This document shows, piece after piece, positions 6,777-15,900 of a stretch of DNA of 64,000 nucleotides; position 1 is the first letter of the stretch, and each line of letters opens with the position of its first letter. Location of the stretch: assembly GCA_031553755.1 (NCBI GenBank), contig JAVBKZ010000010.1, positions 26,467 through 90,466 of the forward strand, read 5' to 3'. The translations under genes were made by a program, and so were the position numbers. Source of the DNA: JAIRVZ01 sp031553755. GTDB lineage: Bacteria > Bacteroidota > Bacteroidia > Bacteroidales > Azobacteroidaceae. Under the pieces are notes generated by a model that saw only the letters and a list, made by a program, of their open reading frames with translations, did no database searches and was not told where the DNA came from.

Positions 6777-8987
6777 ATGGCAACAATAAATTTTTATTTA
6801 GATAAACCAGACAAAAAAGGGCTGTCTCCTATCCATTTGAGGATAAACTGTAATGGCAACCAAGTAAAATTGGCTACAGGACAAAAAATTGCCCCTGAAT
6901 ATTTTAATAAGAAAAATCAAAGGGCGAATTCTTATTACAGGGAAGCTCCCGAAATAAACCATTATTTATCATTCCTTCAAGACCGGGCAGATGAATTGTT
7001 ACATTGTTCGAATAAAAAAACATTCTCCCCTACAGAAATAAAAAGCATATTAAACGAATATATTGATAATTACAAGGGGAATAATACGGTAAACTTAGTT
7101 AAGGAACAGCTTTCTTTATACGGTAAGTCTTTTACATTCATAGATTTATTTGCAGGAGCTGGAGGCTTTAGTGAAGGATTCCTACAGGCAGAGATCAATA
7201 ATAAATTCTTTGATTTTGTTGCTGCAAGCGACATTAATGAAAATTGCGAATTAACCCATATTGTAAGGTATAATCATCAATTAGGATTAGAGACAGAGTT
7301 CCTTAAACAAGATATAACTGAACCTGATTTTATAGAAAATCTTTTAAGTAAAATAAAAGGAAAACAAATTGATGTTGTCTGTGGGGGCCCTCCTTGCCAA
7401 AGTTTCAGCCTAGCAGGGAAAAGAAAGAAATTCGATAAAAAGGATGATTTATTCTCTCATTATCTAGAGGTCATAAAACTCTTACGTCCCAAATATTTTA
7501 TTATGGAAAACGTAAAGGGTATATTGACAAAAGAAAATGGTAAAATTAAAGATTTGATAATTGAAGAAATCAATTCTATTATCGATCCGGAAGAAATTCC
7601 GTTATTAATTGATTTTGTCAGGAAAACTGTGAGGAAACATGAGGGTTCCTTTCTTTTAGAATGTATAATGAAGAAGATTGAGATAGAAAGGCTCAAAGAA
7701 AAAGACAAAGAATCTGGAAGAGAGAATTTTATCCGTTTTGTTGATAACAAATTTAGGCAATTAACACCGCAGATTGTAGATTACAAAACAAGCAAAACAG
7801 ATCCTTGGATAAATACAATCCGGCATGGATTCAATATTCTTGCACGCACTAAAGAATGGGAAAAATTAAAACGTAGCCTTATAAAAGAAAAGGACTTTTG
7901 TAATATTGACAATGATTCTTTTGTGAATGAATTCAATTTGTTCTTAACCCATATGGGGACAGAAAATATCATTTCAAAGATAGAGGGGGCATTCCAAGAA
8001 CTAAAAGTACCCGTAAAATACAAACGTGAATGTGCAGATATTATTTCTGCTTTAAGGATATATACCGCAACTTTTGACGAAACCGTTGATATCTTATCTA
8101 AGTTGTGTAATAATGAAGAAAAAAAGGAATTGAATACCATCCTCAAAAATATTCGGCTTTACAGGATAGAGAAACCATATGTTGCAAATGCATCAGACTA
8201 TGGGGTACCCCAAAATAGGGAAAGAGTACTATTCATAGGTTGCCGTAAAGACCAAAAACCAATATTAGCTATCCCGCCTACTGTGCCAAATAAAGAAAAA
8301 GTTTCAATATTTGAGGCTATCTATGATTTGGATTTTATTGGAAATAATGAAGAAGCCCATCATTATGAGTTGGTTGACATTAAAAACCAATTCAATGGAA
8401 GTTCAAAAAAAATGTTGGAATTATTAAAACTACGGTCAGTAAATGGAGAAATTAACCCAAAGGTGGGCAAAACATATGCAGATTGGTCTAAAGAAGGGCG
8501 GTTGATTGAAAGGTATAAACCCGTTAGCAAACCTTTTTATGTCCGCGATTTCAATGGTTTATCAAATGGTGAAAAATACTTTGATATACTGAATAACCAT
8601 AAGACAAGTAACCAGAGCCAAGATGTTATAAAACGCCTCGAAGTTATATTGAACAAAGGGGGTTATAAAAAGGCCCAATTAGAATTGGAATCTTGTGGGC
8701 TTAGTTCAAATAAGAGGAATTACAATGTACTAAAACCAGGGGAACAAAGTTCTACTATAATGACAATCCCGGATGATTACATACATTATAATGCCCCAAG
8801 GGCATTAACAGTACGTGAAATGGCAAGGTTGCAGTCTTTTGATGATTCTTTTGTTTTTCAGGGGAAACGTTCTACTGGAGGTAATAACCGGAAATCTGAG
8901 GTCCCACAATATACCCTTGTCGGGAATGCCGTACCTCCGCTTCTTGCAAGAGCCATTGCTGTTGAACTTTTAAAACATATCAGATGA
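6777..8987 (+). CDS. C5 DNA cytosine methyltransferase with an integrase-like arm domain at its N-terminus
   Basis: The modification enzyme of a type II system. Residues 1-100 (MATINFYLDKPDKKGLSPIH, then NGNQVKLATGQKI and PEYFNKKNQRA) match the arm-DNA-binding domain that opens Bacteroidota tyrosine recombinases, not a methylase. The methyltransferase follows: motif I FIDLFAGAGGFSEGF (121-135), catalytic GGPPCQSF with Cys207, ENVKGIL (244-250), YGVPQNRERVLFIG (475-488), and the C-terminal motifs (LTVREMARLQSF, then LVGNAVPPLLARAIA). About 210 helical residues (255-465) are inserted between ENV and QNRER, where most C5 enzymes have far fewer. The stop overlaps the next gene by 4 bases (ATGA), so the restriction enzyme is translated from the same message. 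The target site is probably CCWGG- or CCSGG-like, judging from the neighbours. Confidence 0.95.
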   Translation: MATINFYLDKPDKKGLSPIHLRINCNGNQVKLATGQKIAPEYFNKKNQRANSYYREAPEINHYLSFLQDRADELLHCSNKKTFSPTEIKSILNEYIDNYKGNNTVNLVKEQLSLYGKSFTFIDLFAGAGGFSEGFLQAEINNKFFDFVAASDINENCELTHIVRYNHQLGLETEFLKQDITEPDFIENLLSKIKGKQIDVVCGGPPCQSFSLAGKRKKFDKKDDLFSHYLEVIKLLRPKYFIMENVKGILTKENGKIKDLIIEEINSIIDPEEIPLLIDFVRKTVRKHEGSFLLECIMKKIEIERLKEKDKESGRENFIRFVDNKFRQLTPQIVDYKTSKTDPWINTIRHGFNILARTKEWEKLKRSLIKEKDFCNIDNDSFVNEFNLFLTHMGTENIISKIEGAFQELKVPVKYKRECADIISALRIYTATFDETVDILSKLCNNEEKKELNTILKNIRLYRIEKPYVANASDYGVPQNRERVLFIGCRKDQKPILAIPPTVPNKEKVSIFEAIYDLDFIGNNEEAHHYELVDIKNQFNGSSKKMLELLKLRSVNGEINPKVGKTYADWSKEGRLIERYKPVSKPFYVRDFNGLSNGEKYFDILNNHKTSNQSQDVIKRLEVILNKGGYKKAQLELESCGLSSNKRNYNVLKPGEQSSTIMTIPDDYIHYNAPRALTVREMARLQSFDDSFVFQGKRSTGGNNRKSEVPQYTLVGNAVPPLLARAIAVELLKHIR

Positions 8988-10162
8988 GGACATTAACAAA
9001 TTTAGAACAAGAAAAAATCAAAGTCCTAACAAAGAATCAGATTCCTTTGACGCTAATTGAACCTACAGAAACTGGTTTAAAAAAGTCAATTATGGATGCG
9101 ACAGCTCCTGTCCGGAACTATTTAAAAGAAAATAACATTCATGATTATGCCTACCAAAAACAAGGGCAAGAGAATAAAGTATTATTCGGGGCAAAAATTT
9201 ATGAAGAAGCAAATATTGTAAATTCAACAGCTTCACTATATCGACCACAAACCAAAAAAGGAGACCCCCGGATTTGGTTTTCTGGATTGACTAAAACAGC
9301 AGGTCCCAATGATATTGTTGCGATTATATATTATGAGAATGAGCTCCATATTTTTAACCTTACAAAGTTAAATGTTGATGCATTGCTTAATTCTGTTATA
9401 AATAACCCACTAAAGGAATTACTAGGTGAAATAAACGGAAAGGCAAGCCAAATTTCTAACGAATTATTGTCTTTATTAAAGGAAATTGCTGCCAGAGGTC
9501 CAATTGTATCAATGGTAGACGCTGACACATCGGTAGGTCGTACTTTAGAAACTGCATTGGGGATTAATATTAATTCTTCGAAACAACCCGACTATAAAGG
9601 AATTGAACTTAAATCTTATAGGAGTAATAGGGCTAACCGGAAAAACTTATTTGCACAAGTTCCAGATTGGGCACTAAGTAAATTCAAGAGTTCGGCAGAA
9701 GTATTAGATACTTTCGGATATCAACGGGGTAGTGATTTCAAACTATACTGTACGGTATCTACAATTACACGGAATTCGCAAGGCCTTGAATTACGGTTAG
9801 ACCAAGATATTAAGCAACTTATCGAGAATTCATCAAAACCGGAAATCGGAGACTTTGTTGTATGGTCTTTAGATACTCTCCACTATAGGTTGTTAGAAAA
9901 ACATCGGGAAACTTTTTGGGTTGAAGCTAATTGTTCTTATGTTGATGGAAAGGAATATTTCCAATACACCCTTGTTGAACATACTAAAAAACCAATAGTT
10001 TCTCAGTTTGATTTGCTTTTGGACCAAGGGATAATTACACTGGACCATTTGATAAAAAGAAATCCTAAAGGAAAAGTTGTAGAAAAAGGTCCCTTGTTTA
10101 AGATTAAACCCAGAGGAATAGACTTGTTATTCCCTCCAAGTGAAAAATACCATTTATTATAA
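8984..10162 (+). CDS. Type II restriction endonuclease, MvaI/BcnI family
   Basis: This is the restriction partner of the upstream methyltransferase. The 392-residue protein carries the family's PD-(D/E)XK core as QPDYKGIELKSYR (Asp203, Glu208, Lys210), preceded by the conserved VDADTSVGRTLETALG and followed by NLFAQVPDWALSKF. MvaI cuts CCWGG and BcnI cuts CCSGG as monomers. A CCWGG-type target would also explain the adjacent vsr gene, because C5 methylation in that site creates the mismatches Vsr repairs. Specificity is inferred, not read from the sequence. The 4-base overlap with the methyltransferase indicates translational coupling. Confidence 0.9.
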   Translation: MRTLTNLEQEKIKVLTKNQIPLTLIEPTETGLKKSIMDATAPVRNYLKENNIHDYAYQKQGQENKVLFGAKIYEEANIVNSTASLYRPQTKKGDPRIWFSGLTKTAGPNDIVAIIYYENELHIFNLTKLNVDALLNSVINNPLKELLGEINGKASQISNELLSLLKEIAARGPIVSMVDADTSVGRTLETALGININSSKQPDYKGIELKSYRSNRANRKNLFAQVPDWALSKFKSSAEVLDTFGYQRGSDFKLYCTVSTITRNSQGLELRLDQDIKQLIENSSKPEIGDFVVWSLDTLHYRLLEKHRETFWVEANCSYVDGKEYFQYTLVEHTKKPIVSQFDLLLDQGIITLDHLIKRNPKGKVVEKGPLFKIKPRGIDLLFPPSEKYHLL

Positions 10163-10410
10163 CAAAATAGAAATCCAGATTCTTCAAACGCTTCCAAAAT
10201 GTATCTCTTAACTCACTTTGCGCACATAAACCTCAACAAACGTTGAAATTTAGTTGAAATCGAGTTATTTTTCCTGTTTTGGTTGATAAAACAGCTGTTT
10301 TTCGACTTTTAGATGTATACTCTTTCCCTGTAGTGCACTTTCCCTCTTGCAAGTTTAGCAAAAGGTCTCAACCTTTGCCTCATGTATTTCAGGAGCAGTG
10401 GTCGGCATAA

Positions 10411-10448
10411 TCAAATAGATACGAGCGGATAGCTGCAAGGTGGGTTAA
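10411..10448. repeat. Dispersed repeat, copy 1
   Basis: TCAAATAGATACGAGCGGAT followed by AGCTGCAAGGTG differs at two positions in 32 from 56877-56908 in the same orientation, 46 kb away. GCACTACAG on the opposite strand occurs 5' of the core in both places (10334 and 56840 areas). The repeat family is unknown to me. Confidence 0.65.
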
Positions 10449-10775
10449 TTTCAGGATAGTAAAATCGGGGCTTCCCCGTTTTTCAACAATTTGCCTTTCC
10501 TGAGAAAGAACAGAATTTTAAATGTTTTTCGTACCATTTTACATAGAATATTAATGAAACAAAGTTACTTACTTCCTTTCAGGATTATGCTATGCAAATT
10601 ACTGATAATTAGCGAATTAAAACTGTTTTAGTGGGCCTTTTTGAGCGGAATCCAAAGTCCCATGATTGGGCCACTGAGAACTTGCTTTGAAACGCTCTTT
10701 TTAACACTTCGAATTTAAATAAAAATCCCTAAAACTCATTGAATTTCAGGATTTACTTTGGTTCTCTTTTTTAAC

Positions 10776-10795
10776 TTGTTGTCCTGATGGGACAA
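10776..10795. other. Possible inner attachment-site copy (tRNA-Gln 3' end)
   Basis: TTGTTGTCCTG is identical to 12800-12810 at the tRNA-Gln 3' edge. The homology extends leftward: AAAAAT-CTAAAA and CATTGAATTTCAGG (10737-10750) match AAAAAT-CTAAAA and CATTGAATATCAGG (12770-12783). The copy is followed by GATGGGACAA, which makes a short dyad TTGTCC/GGACAA. It is best read as the junction of two tandem elements. Confidence 0.5.
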
Positions 10796-10905
10796 TTCAC
10801 TTTATTATCTAACTTTACTTGTATTGATTTAAAATACCCTGTTTGTAAGTGTTTTATAAAAATAAAAAGTAAAGAGAAATAAAGAGAAATCAAATGAAAT
10901 TAAAA

Positions 10906-10932
10906 TTATTCGTCCCACCATTCGTCCTACAT
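10906..10932. repeat. TTCGTCC repeat before the integrase remnant
   Basis: TTATTCGTCCCACCATTCGT followed by CCTACAT contains two TTCGTCC words. It is nearly repeated at 12722-12746 (TTATTCGTCGCACCTTCGTC then CTACAT). The first copy lies 45 bases before the integrase start, the second just inside the tRNA-proximal end of the element. Both positions suit recombinase binding sites. Confidence 0.5.
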
Positions 10933-10976
10933 TAAAATTATTGTCATATTTGTCATGTTCAATTAAACATCAAGAT

Positions 10977-11402
10977 ATGGCATCTGTGAAATTTTACCTT
11001 TCTAGGGCAACATCTAAAGAAAAAACAGCGATTTATTTTCGTTTTTACGATGGAGCGTATGAGATTATCAATGAAAAGAAAAAATATTTACCACTAAAGT
11101 ACTCTATACAAATGAATCTATAGACCCTGTATTCAAGTAATCAAAAGTTCAATGACTATTATCAAAGAAGTTGCAAAACGTGCCGGGATAACAGAGCCGG
11201 TAAAAGTGGAAAAGACAAAAGGAGATTTAACTACAAAAACATCAGTCCCAAAACATGAATTAGTTCATCCCACACCGCCCACAGGTCTTTCGCGACAAAC
11301 ACCTTTTTGGCAGATATTTCAATTATTTCCATTATGGAGATTACCGGACATAAAGCAGAAAGTGCCTTTATGAAGTATATAAAAAATCAGCAAGGAAGAT
11401 AA
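10977..11402 (+). pseudogene. Tyrosine recombinase (integrase), internally deleted and frameshifted
   Basis: The N-terminus MASVKFYLSRATSKEKTAIY is the arm-binding domain of a Bacteroidota integrase and stops at 11123. After a large deletion the C-terminal catalytic part follows in pieces: NQKFNDY, then KEVAKRAGITEPVKVEKTKG from 11158, then, in another frame, HTAHRSFATNTFLADISIIS and MEITGHKAESAFMKYIKN, ending at the TAA at 11400-11402. The HxxR box and the GHK motif are visible, but the tyrosine is not. Frameshifts lie near 11155 and 11265. This remnant shows that the module to the right entered by site-specific recombination. Confidence 0.85.
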
Positions 11403-11639
11403 CGACCGGAAACTGATGACGCATCAATTCTTTACAAAATATGCCGCAAGAATCCATATTTATCCGCCGTAGAAAATATTTGGCGTGAGTTCTGAATATA
11501 AAGGGAATCTCTGTGCCGAATTCCGCCTGCAAAAAGGAATCAGTATGGCTAAAGATTTTTATAGTAACGAATGGATAGCTTTACACATATGGGAATAATA
11601 AAATAATCCTGTTTTTCAAAATATTTATTTCGAATAATA

Positions 11640-11668
11640 TTGAATTCCAAAATTATTCATTATCTTTG
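11640..11668 (+). promoter_or_regulatory. Promoter of higBA
   Basis: TTG at 11640-11642 and TATCTTTG at 11661-11668 match the Bacteroidota -33 and -7 boxes with an 18-base spacer. The higB ATG follows 19 bases later. Confidence 0.65.
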
Positions 11669-11687
11669 TACTACGATAGATTAAAAT

Positions 11688-11987
11688 ATGAGAATAGTAT
11701 CGCATAAAAAACTGATAGAATTTTACCAAACAATCGGAAGAGAAGATTCTCAAACGGCATTGGAAAGATGGTATGAAATTGTTGAAAATGCCCAATGGAG
11801 TAACCTCTCTGATATAAAGGTCGACTTTCCTTTAGTGGACTATGTTGGCAACCAACATTATGTTTTCAATATCAAAGGAAACAAATACAGGCTTGTAGTG
11901 GTTGTTAAGTTTACTATCAAGTATGTTTTTATCCGTTTTGTCGGAACACATGGAGAATACGATAAAATTAATTGTTCAACCATATAA
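11688..11987 (+). CDS. higB: HigB-type mRNA interferase toxin
   Basis: The 99-residue protein has the HigB pattern (PF09907): MRIVSHKKLIEFYQTIGRED, W-x-x-I near WYEIVENAQW, DIKVDFPLVDYVGNQHYVFN, KYRLVVVVKF and the closing FIRFVGTHGEYDKI. Such toxins cleave ribosome-bound mRNA and are held inactive by the HigA partner encoded next. As usual for higBA, the toxin gene comes first. The 11-base gap to the antitoxin ATG at 11999 indicates one transcript. The pair probably stabilises the surrounding element. Confidence 0.9.
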   Translation: MRIVSHKKLIEFYQTIGREDSQTALERWYEIVENAQWSNLSDIKVDFPLVDYVGNQHYVFNIKGNKYRLVVVVKFTIKYVFIRFVGTHGEYDKINCSTI

Positions 11988-11998
11988 AATTGATATTT

Positions 11999-12355
11999 AT
12001 GATAACTAAAGAACAATATGAATTTGCGTTGGCAAAGGTAGAAGAACTTTTACCACTTGTTGGCGATGAAACCCCTGCAAACGATAAAAATGCTGTTGAA
12101 CTTTCCGTTATGTCTGATATAATAATATCCTACGAAAAAGACAATTATCCAATTGGAAAGCCTTCTATTCCTAAATTGATAGAATTGTATTTAGAAGAAA
12201 AGGGAATGACGCAAAAACAACTTGCTTCCGAAATCGGCGTAAGCCCTTCACGAATTAACGATTATGTTTCAGGCCGCTCCGAACCTAATCTTAAAAATGC
12301 CGGATTGTTATGTCGAACACTTAATATCCCACCCTCTATTATGCTCGGACTTTGA
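11999..12355 (+). CDS. higA: HigA-type antitoxin with XRE helix-turn-helix
   Basis: About 118 residues. The N-terminal half (ITKEQYEFALAKVEELLPLV) is the toxin-binding part. The C-terminal half is an XRE-type helix-turn-helix, KGMTQKQLASEIGVSPSRIN and DYVSGRSEPNLKNA. This antitoxin neutralises HigB and represses the operon. The ATG at 11999 is preferred over an upstream in-frame start at 11972, which would overlap the higB end and add an atypical leader. Confidence 0.9.
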   Translation: MITKEQYEFALAKVEELLPLVGDETPANDKNAVELSVMSDIIISYEKDNYPIGKPSIPKLIELYLEEKGMTQKQLASEIGVSPSRINDYVSGRSEPNLKNAGLLCRTLNIPPSIMLGL

Positions 12356-12366
12356 TAATTTACCCT

Positions 12367-12394
12367 CAAAGCCCTACCTCACTCAGGGGCTTTG
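12367..12394 (+). terminator. Terminator after higA
   Basis: CAAAGCCC (12367-12374) pairs with GGGCTTTG (12387-12394) around a 12-base loop, directly after the higA stop. The run of T after it is weak (TTGTTA). Confidence 0.5.
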
Positions 12395-12557
12395 TTGTTA
12401 ACCTTATCATAAAGTTCAATCAGCGAGTATTTGAATAAATTGGCCGCTATAAAGAATTTTATAGCTACTGACTTATTGACAGTTGGCAATGGTAGTGGTA
12501 GTTTTGGAACATGGGTGCATTAGCGTGTCGCAATTTTGCGATTTGGATTGATGATAA

Positions 12558-12749
12558 ATAAAGAAAGAAACAGAGAGGTCTCCCGAAGATTACAAAAATA
12601 GGCTAATCGAAGAAGAGCAATACGAAGATGAGATAAAATTGGATAAAAGTATAAGGTCAATAAGCGAAAGTAAACTGATAAATCCTGACCCTGAAAAGTC
12701 GGAATTTTTATTTCAACGAATTTATTCGTCGCACCTTCGTCCTACATAA
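12558..12749 (+). pseudogene. Remnant ORF without a start near the tRNA end of the island
   Basis: An open frame of 63 codons with no ATG reads KETERSPEDYKNRLIEEE, then QYEDEIKLDKSIRSISESKL, and ends in SEFLFQRIYSSHLRPT. The charged, helical composition looks like a protein tail. The last residues are encoded by the TTCGTC repeat. I do not recognise the family. Confidence 0.3.
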
Positions 12750-12799
12750 CAAAAATATCTAAAATTAATCATTGAATATCAGGCGTTTATCGTTTTTTT

Positions 12800-12813
12800 T
12801 TGTTGTCCTGCTA
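12800..12813. other. Attachment-site core at the tRNA-Gln 3' end
   Basis: TTGTTGTCCTGCTA covers the last bases of tRNA-Gln and its flank. It is the likely chromosomal integration point from which the copies at 10776 and 5868 derive. Confidence 0.5.
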
Positions 12814-12873
12814 GGATTCGAACCCAGACAAGCAGAACCAGAATCTGCGGTGCTACCATTACACAACAGGACA
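12803..12873 (-). tRNA. tRNA-Gln(CUG)
   Basis: On the minus strand the gene begins TGTCCTGTTGTGTAATGGTA and ends GCAGGACA plus a discriminator A. The 7-bp acceptor TGTCCTG/CAGGACA, the D stem GTGT/GCAC, the anticodon stem GCAGA/TCTGC with loop TTCTGGT, and the T arm TGGGTTCGAATCCTA all fold. The anticodon is CTG, reading CAG. CCA is not encoded. The 3' end faces the accessory island, as is normal for a tRNA used as an integration site. Confidence 0.95.
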
Positions 12874-12939
12874 ATCTTTCGTGCTTTCGCAATTGAGGTA
12901 CAAATATATGAATTTTTTCAGAAAAATTAAATTCAATAA

Positions 12940-12965
12940 AAAAGGTCACAATGAAGTGACCTTTT
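12940..12965 (-). terminator. Terminator downstream of carB
   Basis: AAAAGGTCAC and GTGACCTTTT form a perfect 10-bp stem with loop AATGAA, with A- and T-runs on either side, so it can act in both directions. It lies 21 bases beyond the carB stop. Confidence 0.85.
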
Positions 12966-12986
12966 TCTTATTGATACAAGCAATTA

Positions 12987-15900
12987 TTAAATTTTATATT
13001 CTTGCCAACTTTTGATTTGTATATCGTTTTCTACGATAGTACAGAAAGCTTCGATGAATGCTCCTGCCAAACGCGCGTTTGTAATCAGCGGAATATTGTG
13101 GTCGATAGCCGCGCGGCGGATTTTGTATCCGTTGGTAAGTTCCCTGCGGGTATGATTTTTAGGGATATTTACAACCAAATCAATTTTATGATTCGACATA
13201 ATATCAATAATGTTGTTATCTCCTCCTTCATCCGGCCAATCGACTGTTGTCGCTTTGACTCCGTTTTCAGCTAAGAATTTTTGAGTTCCGGAAGTCGCGT
13301 ATATGTCCATTCCTTTTTCGGCTAACATATGGCAAGCGTCGAGCATGTCGGCTTTCGATTTTGCTGCTCCGGAAGAAATTAAAACTCCTTTTTTCGGAAT
13401 GTTATATCCGACAGCGATCATTGAAGAAAGTAAGGCTTCGTGGTAATCATCTCCGATACAACCAACTTCTCCGGTCGAAGACATGTCTACTCCCAGAATC
13501 GGGTCGGCTTTGTGTAAGCGGGTAAATGAGAATTGAGACGCTTTAACTCCGATATGGTCGATGTCGAATGCCGAACTGTCGGGTTTTTGATATGGAGCAT
13601 CCAACATGATTTTTGTAGCCGTTTCGATGAAGTTTCGTTTTACTATCTTAGATACGAACGGGAACGAACGCGAAGCCCTCAGGTTACATTCGATAACTTT
13701 CACATCGTTGTTTTTCGCCAGGTATTGAATATTGAACGGTCCGCTGATATTCAGTTCTTTCGCGATCATCTTGCTCACTTTCTTGATTCTGCGGGCGGTT
13801 TCGAAGTATATCTTTTGGGCAGGGAATACCAAAGTTGCATCTCCGGAGTGTACACCCGCGAATTCTACGTGTTCTGAAATCGCGTATTCAACTACTTCTC
13901 CGTTTTTAGCGACGGCGTCGAATTCTATTTCTTTCGCGTTTTGCAGGAATTCCGAAACAACTACCGGATATTCTTTCGATACTTTAGCCGCCGCTTGCAA
14001 GAAGGTTTCCATGTCTTCTTTCGAATAACAAACATTCATTGCCGCGCCCGAAAGTACATACGAAGGACGAATCAATACCGGGAATCCGACATGGTCTACA
14101 AAATCGTTGATTTCTTCCAAACTGGTCAACTCTTTCCATTTCGGTTGGTCAATTCCCAGCTGATCGAGCATGCTTGAAAATTTATGCCTGTTTTCCGCAC
14201 GGTCGATGCTTATGGGCGAAGTTCCCAATATCGGGATGTGTTGACGATGCAGTTTCATCGCGAGGTTATTCGGAATTTGTCCTCCGACCGATACGATAAC
14301 GCCTTTAGGTTGTTCTAAATCAATGATGTCGAGTACCCTTTCCAACGAAAGTTCATCGAAATAGAGGCGGTCGCACATGTCGTAGTCTGTCGAAACTGTT
14401 TCAGGATTATAGTTGATCATTATCGCCTTATATCCCAATTTGCGGGCTGTTTGGACGGCGTTTACCGAACACCAGTCGAATTCTACCGACGAACCAATCC
14501 TGTATGCTCCCGAACCTAATACGATAACGTTTTTTTCATTCTTATAATAAGGAATATCACTTCCGGTAGTTCCGTAAGTCATGTACAGGTAATTTGTCAA
14601 TTCCGGGTCTTCCGAAGCGATTGTATTGATTCTCTTAACCGCCGGAACGATATTGTATTGTTTCCTGATTGTTCTTACTCTCAAATTTTCTTTTTCCATA
14701 TTGGCGGACGGGTCTTCTACGAAACGCGCGATTTGGAAATCTGAAAATCCAAGTCGTTTGGCTTCTTGGATCACATCGGCCGGAAGATCTTCAATCCTAT
14801 TATAAGTTTCGAGTTTTTTCGAATAATCGACAATATTTTTCAAGCAACCCAAAAACCAATGGTCTATCTTTGTCAATTCGTGGATGCGTTCGATTGTGTA
14901 ACCCGTTTCTAAAGCTTTAGCTATCGCAAAGATACGCAAATCAGTTGGGTTAGATAATTCTTCGTCCAAATCTCCGAATTCGAGGTCTTTATTCCCAACA
15001 AAACCGTGCATGCCTTGTCCGATCATTCTTAATCCTTTTTGTATGATTTCTTCGAATGATTTTCCAATCGACATGATTTCTCCCACCGATTTCATGCTTG
15101 AACCGATTAAGCGGGAAACTCCTGTGAATTTAGTCAAGTCCCAACGAGGGATTTTTACGATAATATAATCAACGGAAGGAGCTACGTAAGCAGAGTTGGG
15201 AGTTCCCATTTCTCCGATTTGGTCGAGAGAATATCCTAATGCCAGTTTGGCGGCGACAAACGCGAGGGGATATCCGCTTGCCTTGGAAGCCAAGGCCGAG
15301 GAACGGCTCAAACGCGCGTTGATTTCTATAATTCTGTAGTCATTCGTATAAGGATTGAACGCGTATTGGATATTACATTCTCCTACGATTCCGATGTGGC
15401 GAACAACTTGTTTAGCAATGTCTTCCAACATCGTGATTTGTTCTTTTGATAAAGAACAGATAGGAGCGACAACGATACTTTCGCCTGTATGTATACCTAA
15501 CGGGTCGAAGTTTTCCATCGGAACAACTGTAAAACAATGGTCGTTTTTGTCGCGGATTACTTCAAATTCGATTTCTTTCCAACCTTTCAAAGATTCTTCA
15601 ACAAGTATTTGTTTGGAATAAGCGAAAGAACTTTCGCAAAGGACTTTGAATTCCTCAAGGTCTTTGCATATACCGCTTCCTAATCCTCCAAGCGCGTAAG
15701 CCGAACGAACCATAACCGGAAATCCGATTTTTTCGGCGGCGACAATCGCGTCTTCCATGCTTTCTACAGCTTGGCTGACCGGAGTTTTGGCTTGAATTTC
15801 GTTGAGCTTTTTGGTAAACAAGTCCCGGTCTTCGGTGTACATGATGGCTTCGACAGATGTTCCCAATACTTCAACTCCATATTTTTTCAGCGTACCGCTT

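Larger units (their letters stand above)
10163..10905. other. Non-coding junction between two accessory modules
   Basis: No credible gene is present. The stretch contains one copy of a dispersed repeat (10411-10448) and, at 10721-10795, a segment resembling the DNA left of tRNA-Gln and including a copy of the tRNA 3' end. It reads as the fused ends of two integrated elements. Confidence 0.5.

Noticed and set aside
7460..8146. Minus-strand ORFs inside the methyltransferase gene
   Set aside because: They are shadows in AT-rich coding sequence, composed mainly of Ser, Phe and Leu.
10779..10795. TTGTCC-TGATG-GGACAA as a terminator
   Set aside because: The stem is only 6 bp with no T-run and is better explained as part of an attachment-site copy.
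11403..11660. Coding remnant between integrase relic and higB
   Set aside because: Short pieces such as SSEYKGNLCAEFRLQKGISM are open but lack a start and any recognised family, so evidence is too thin.
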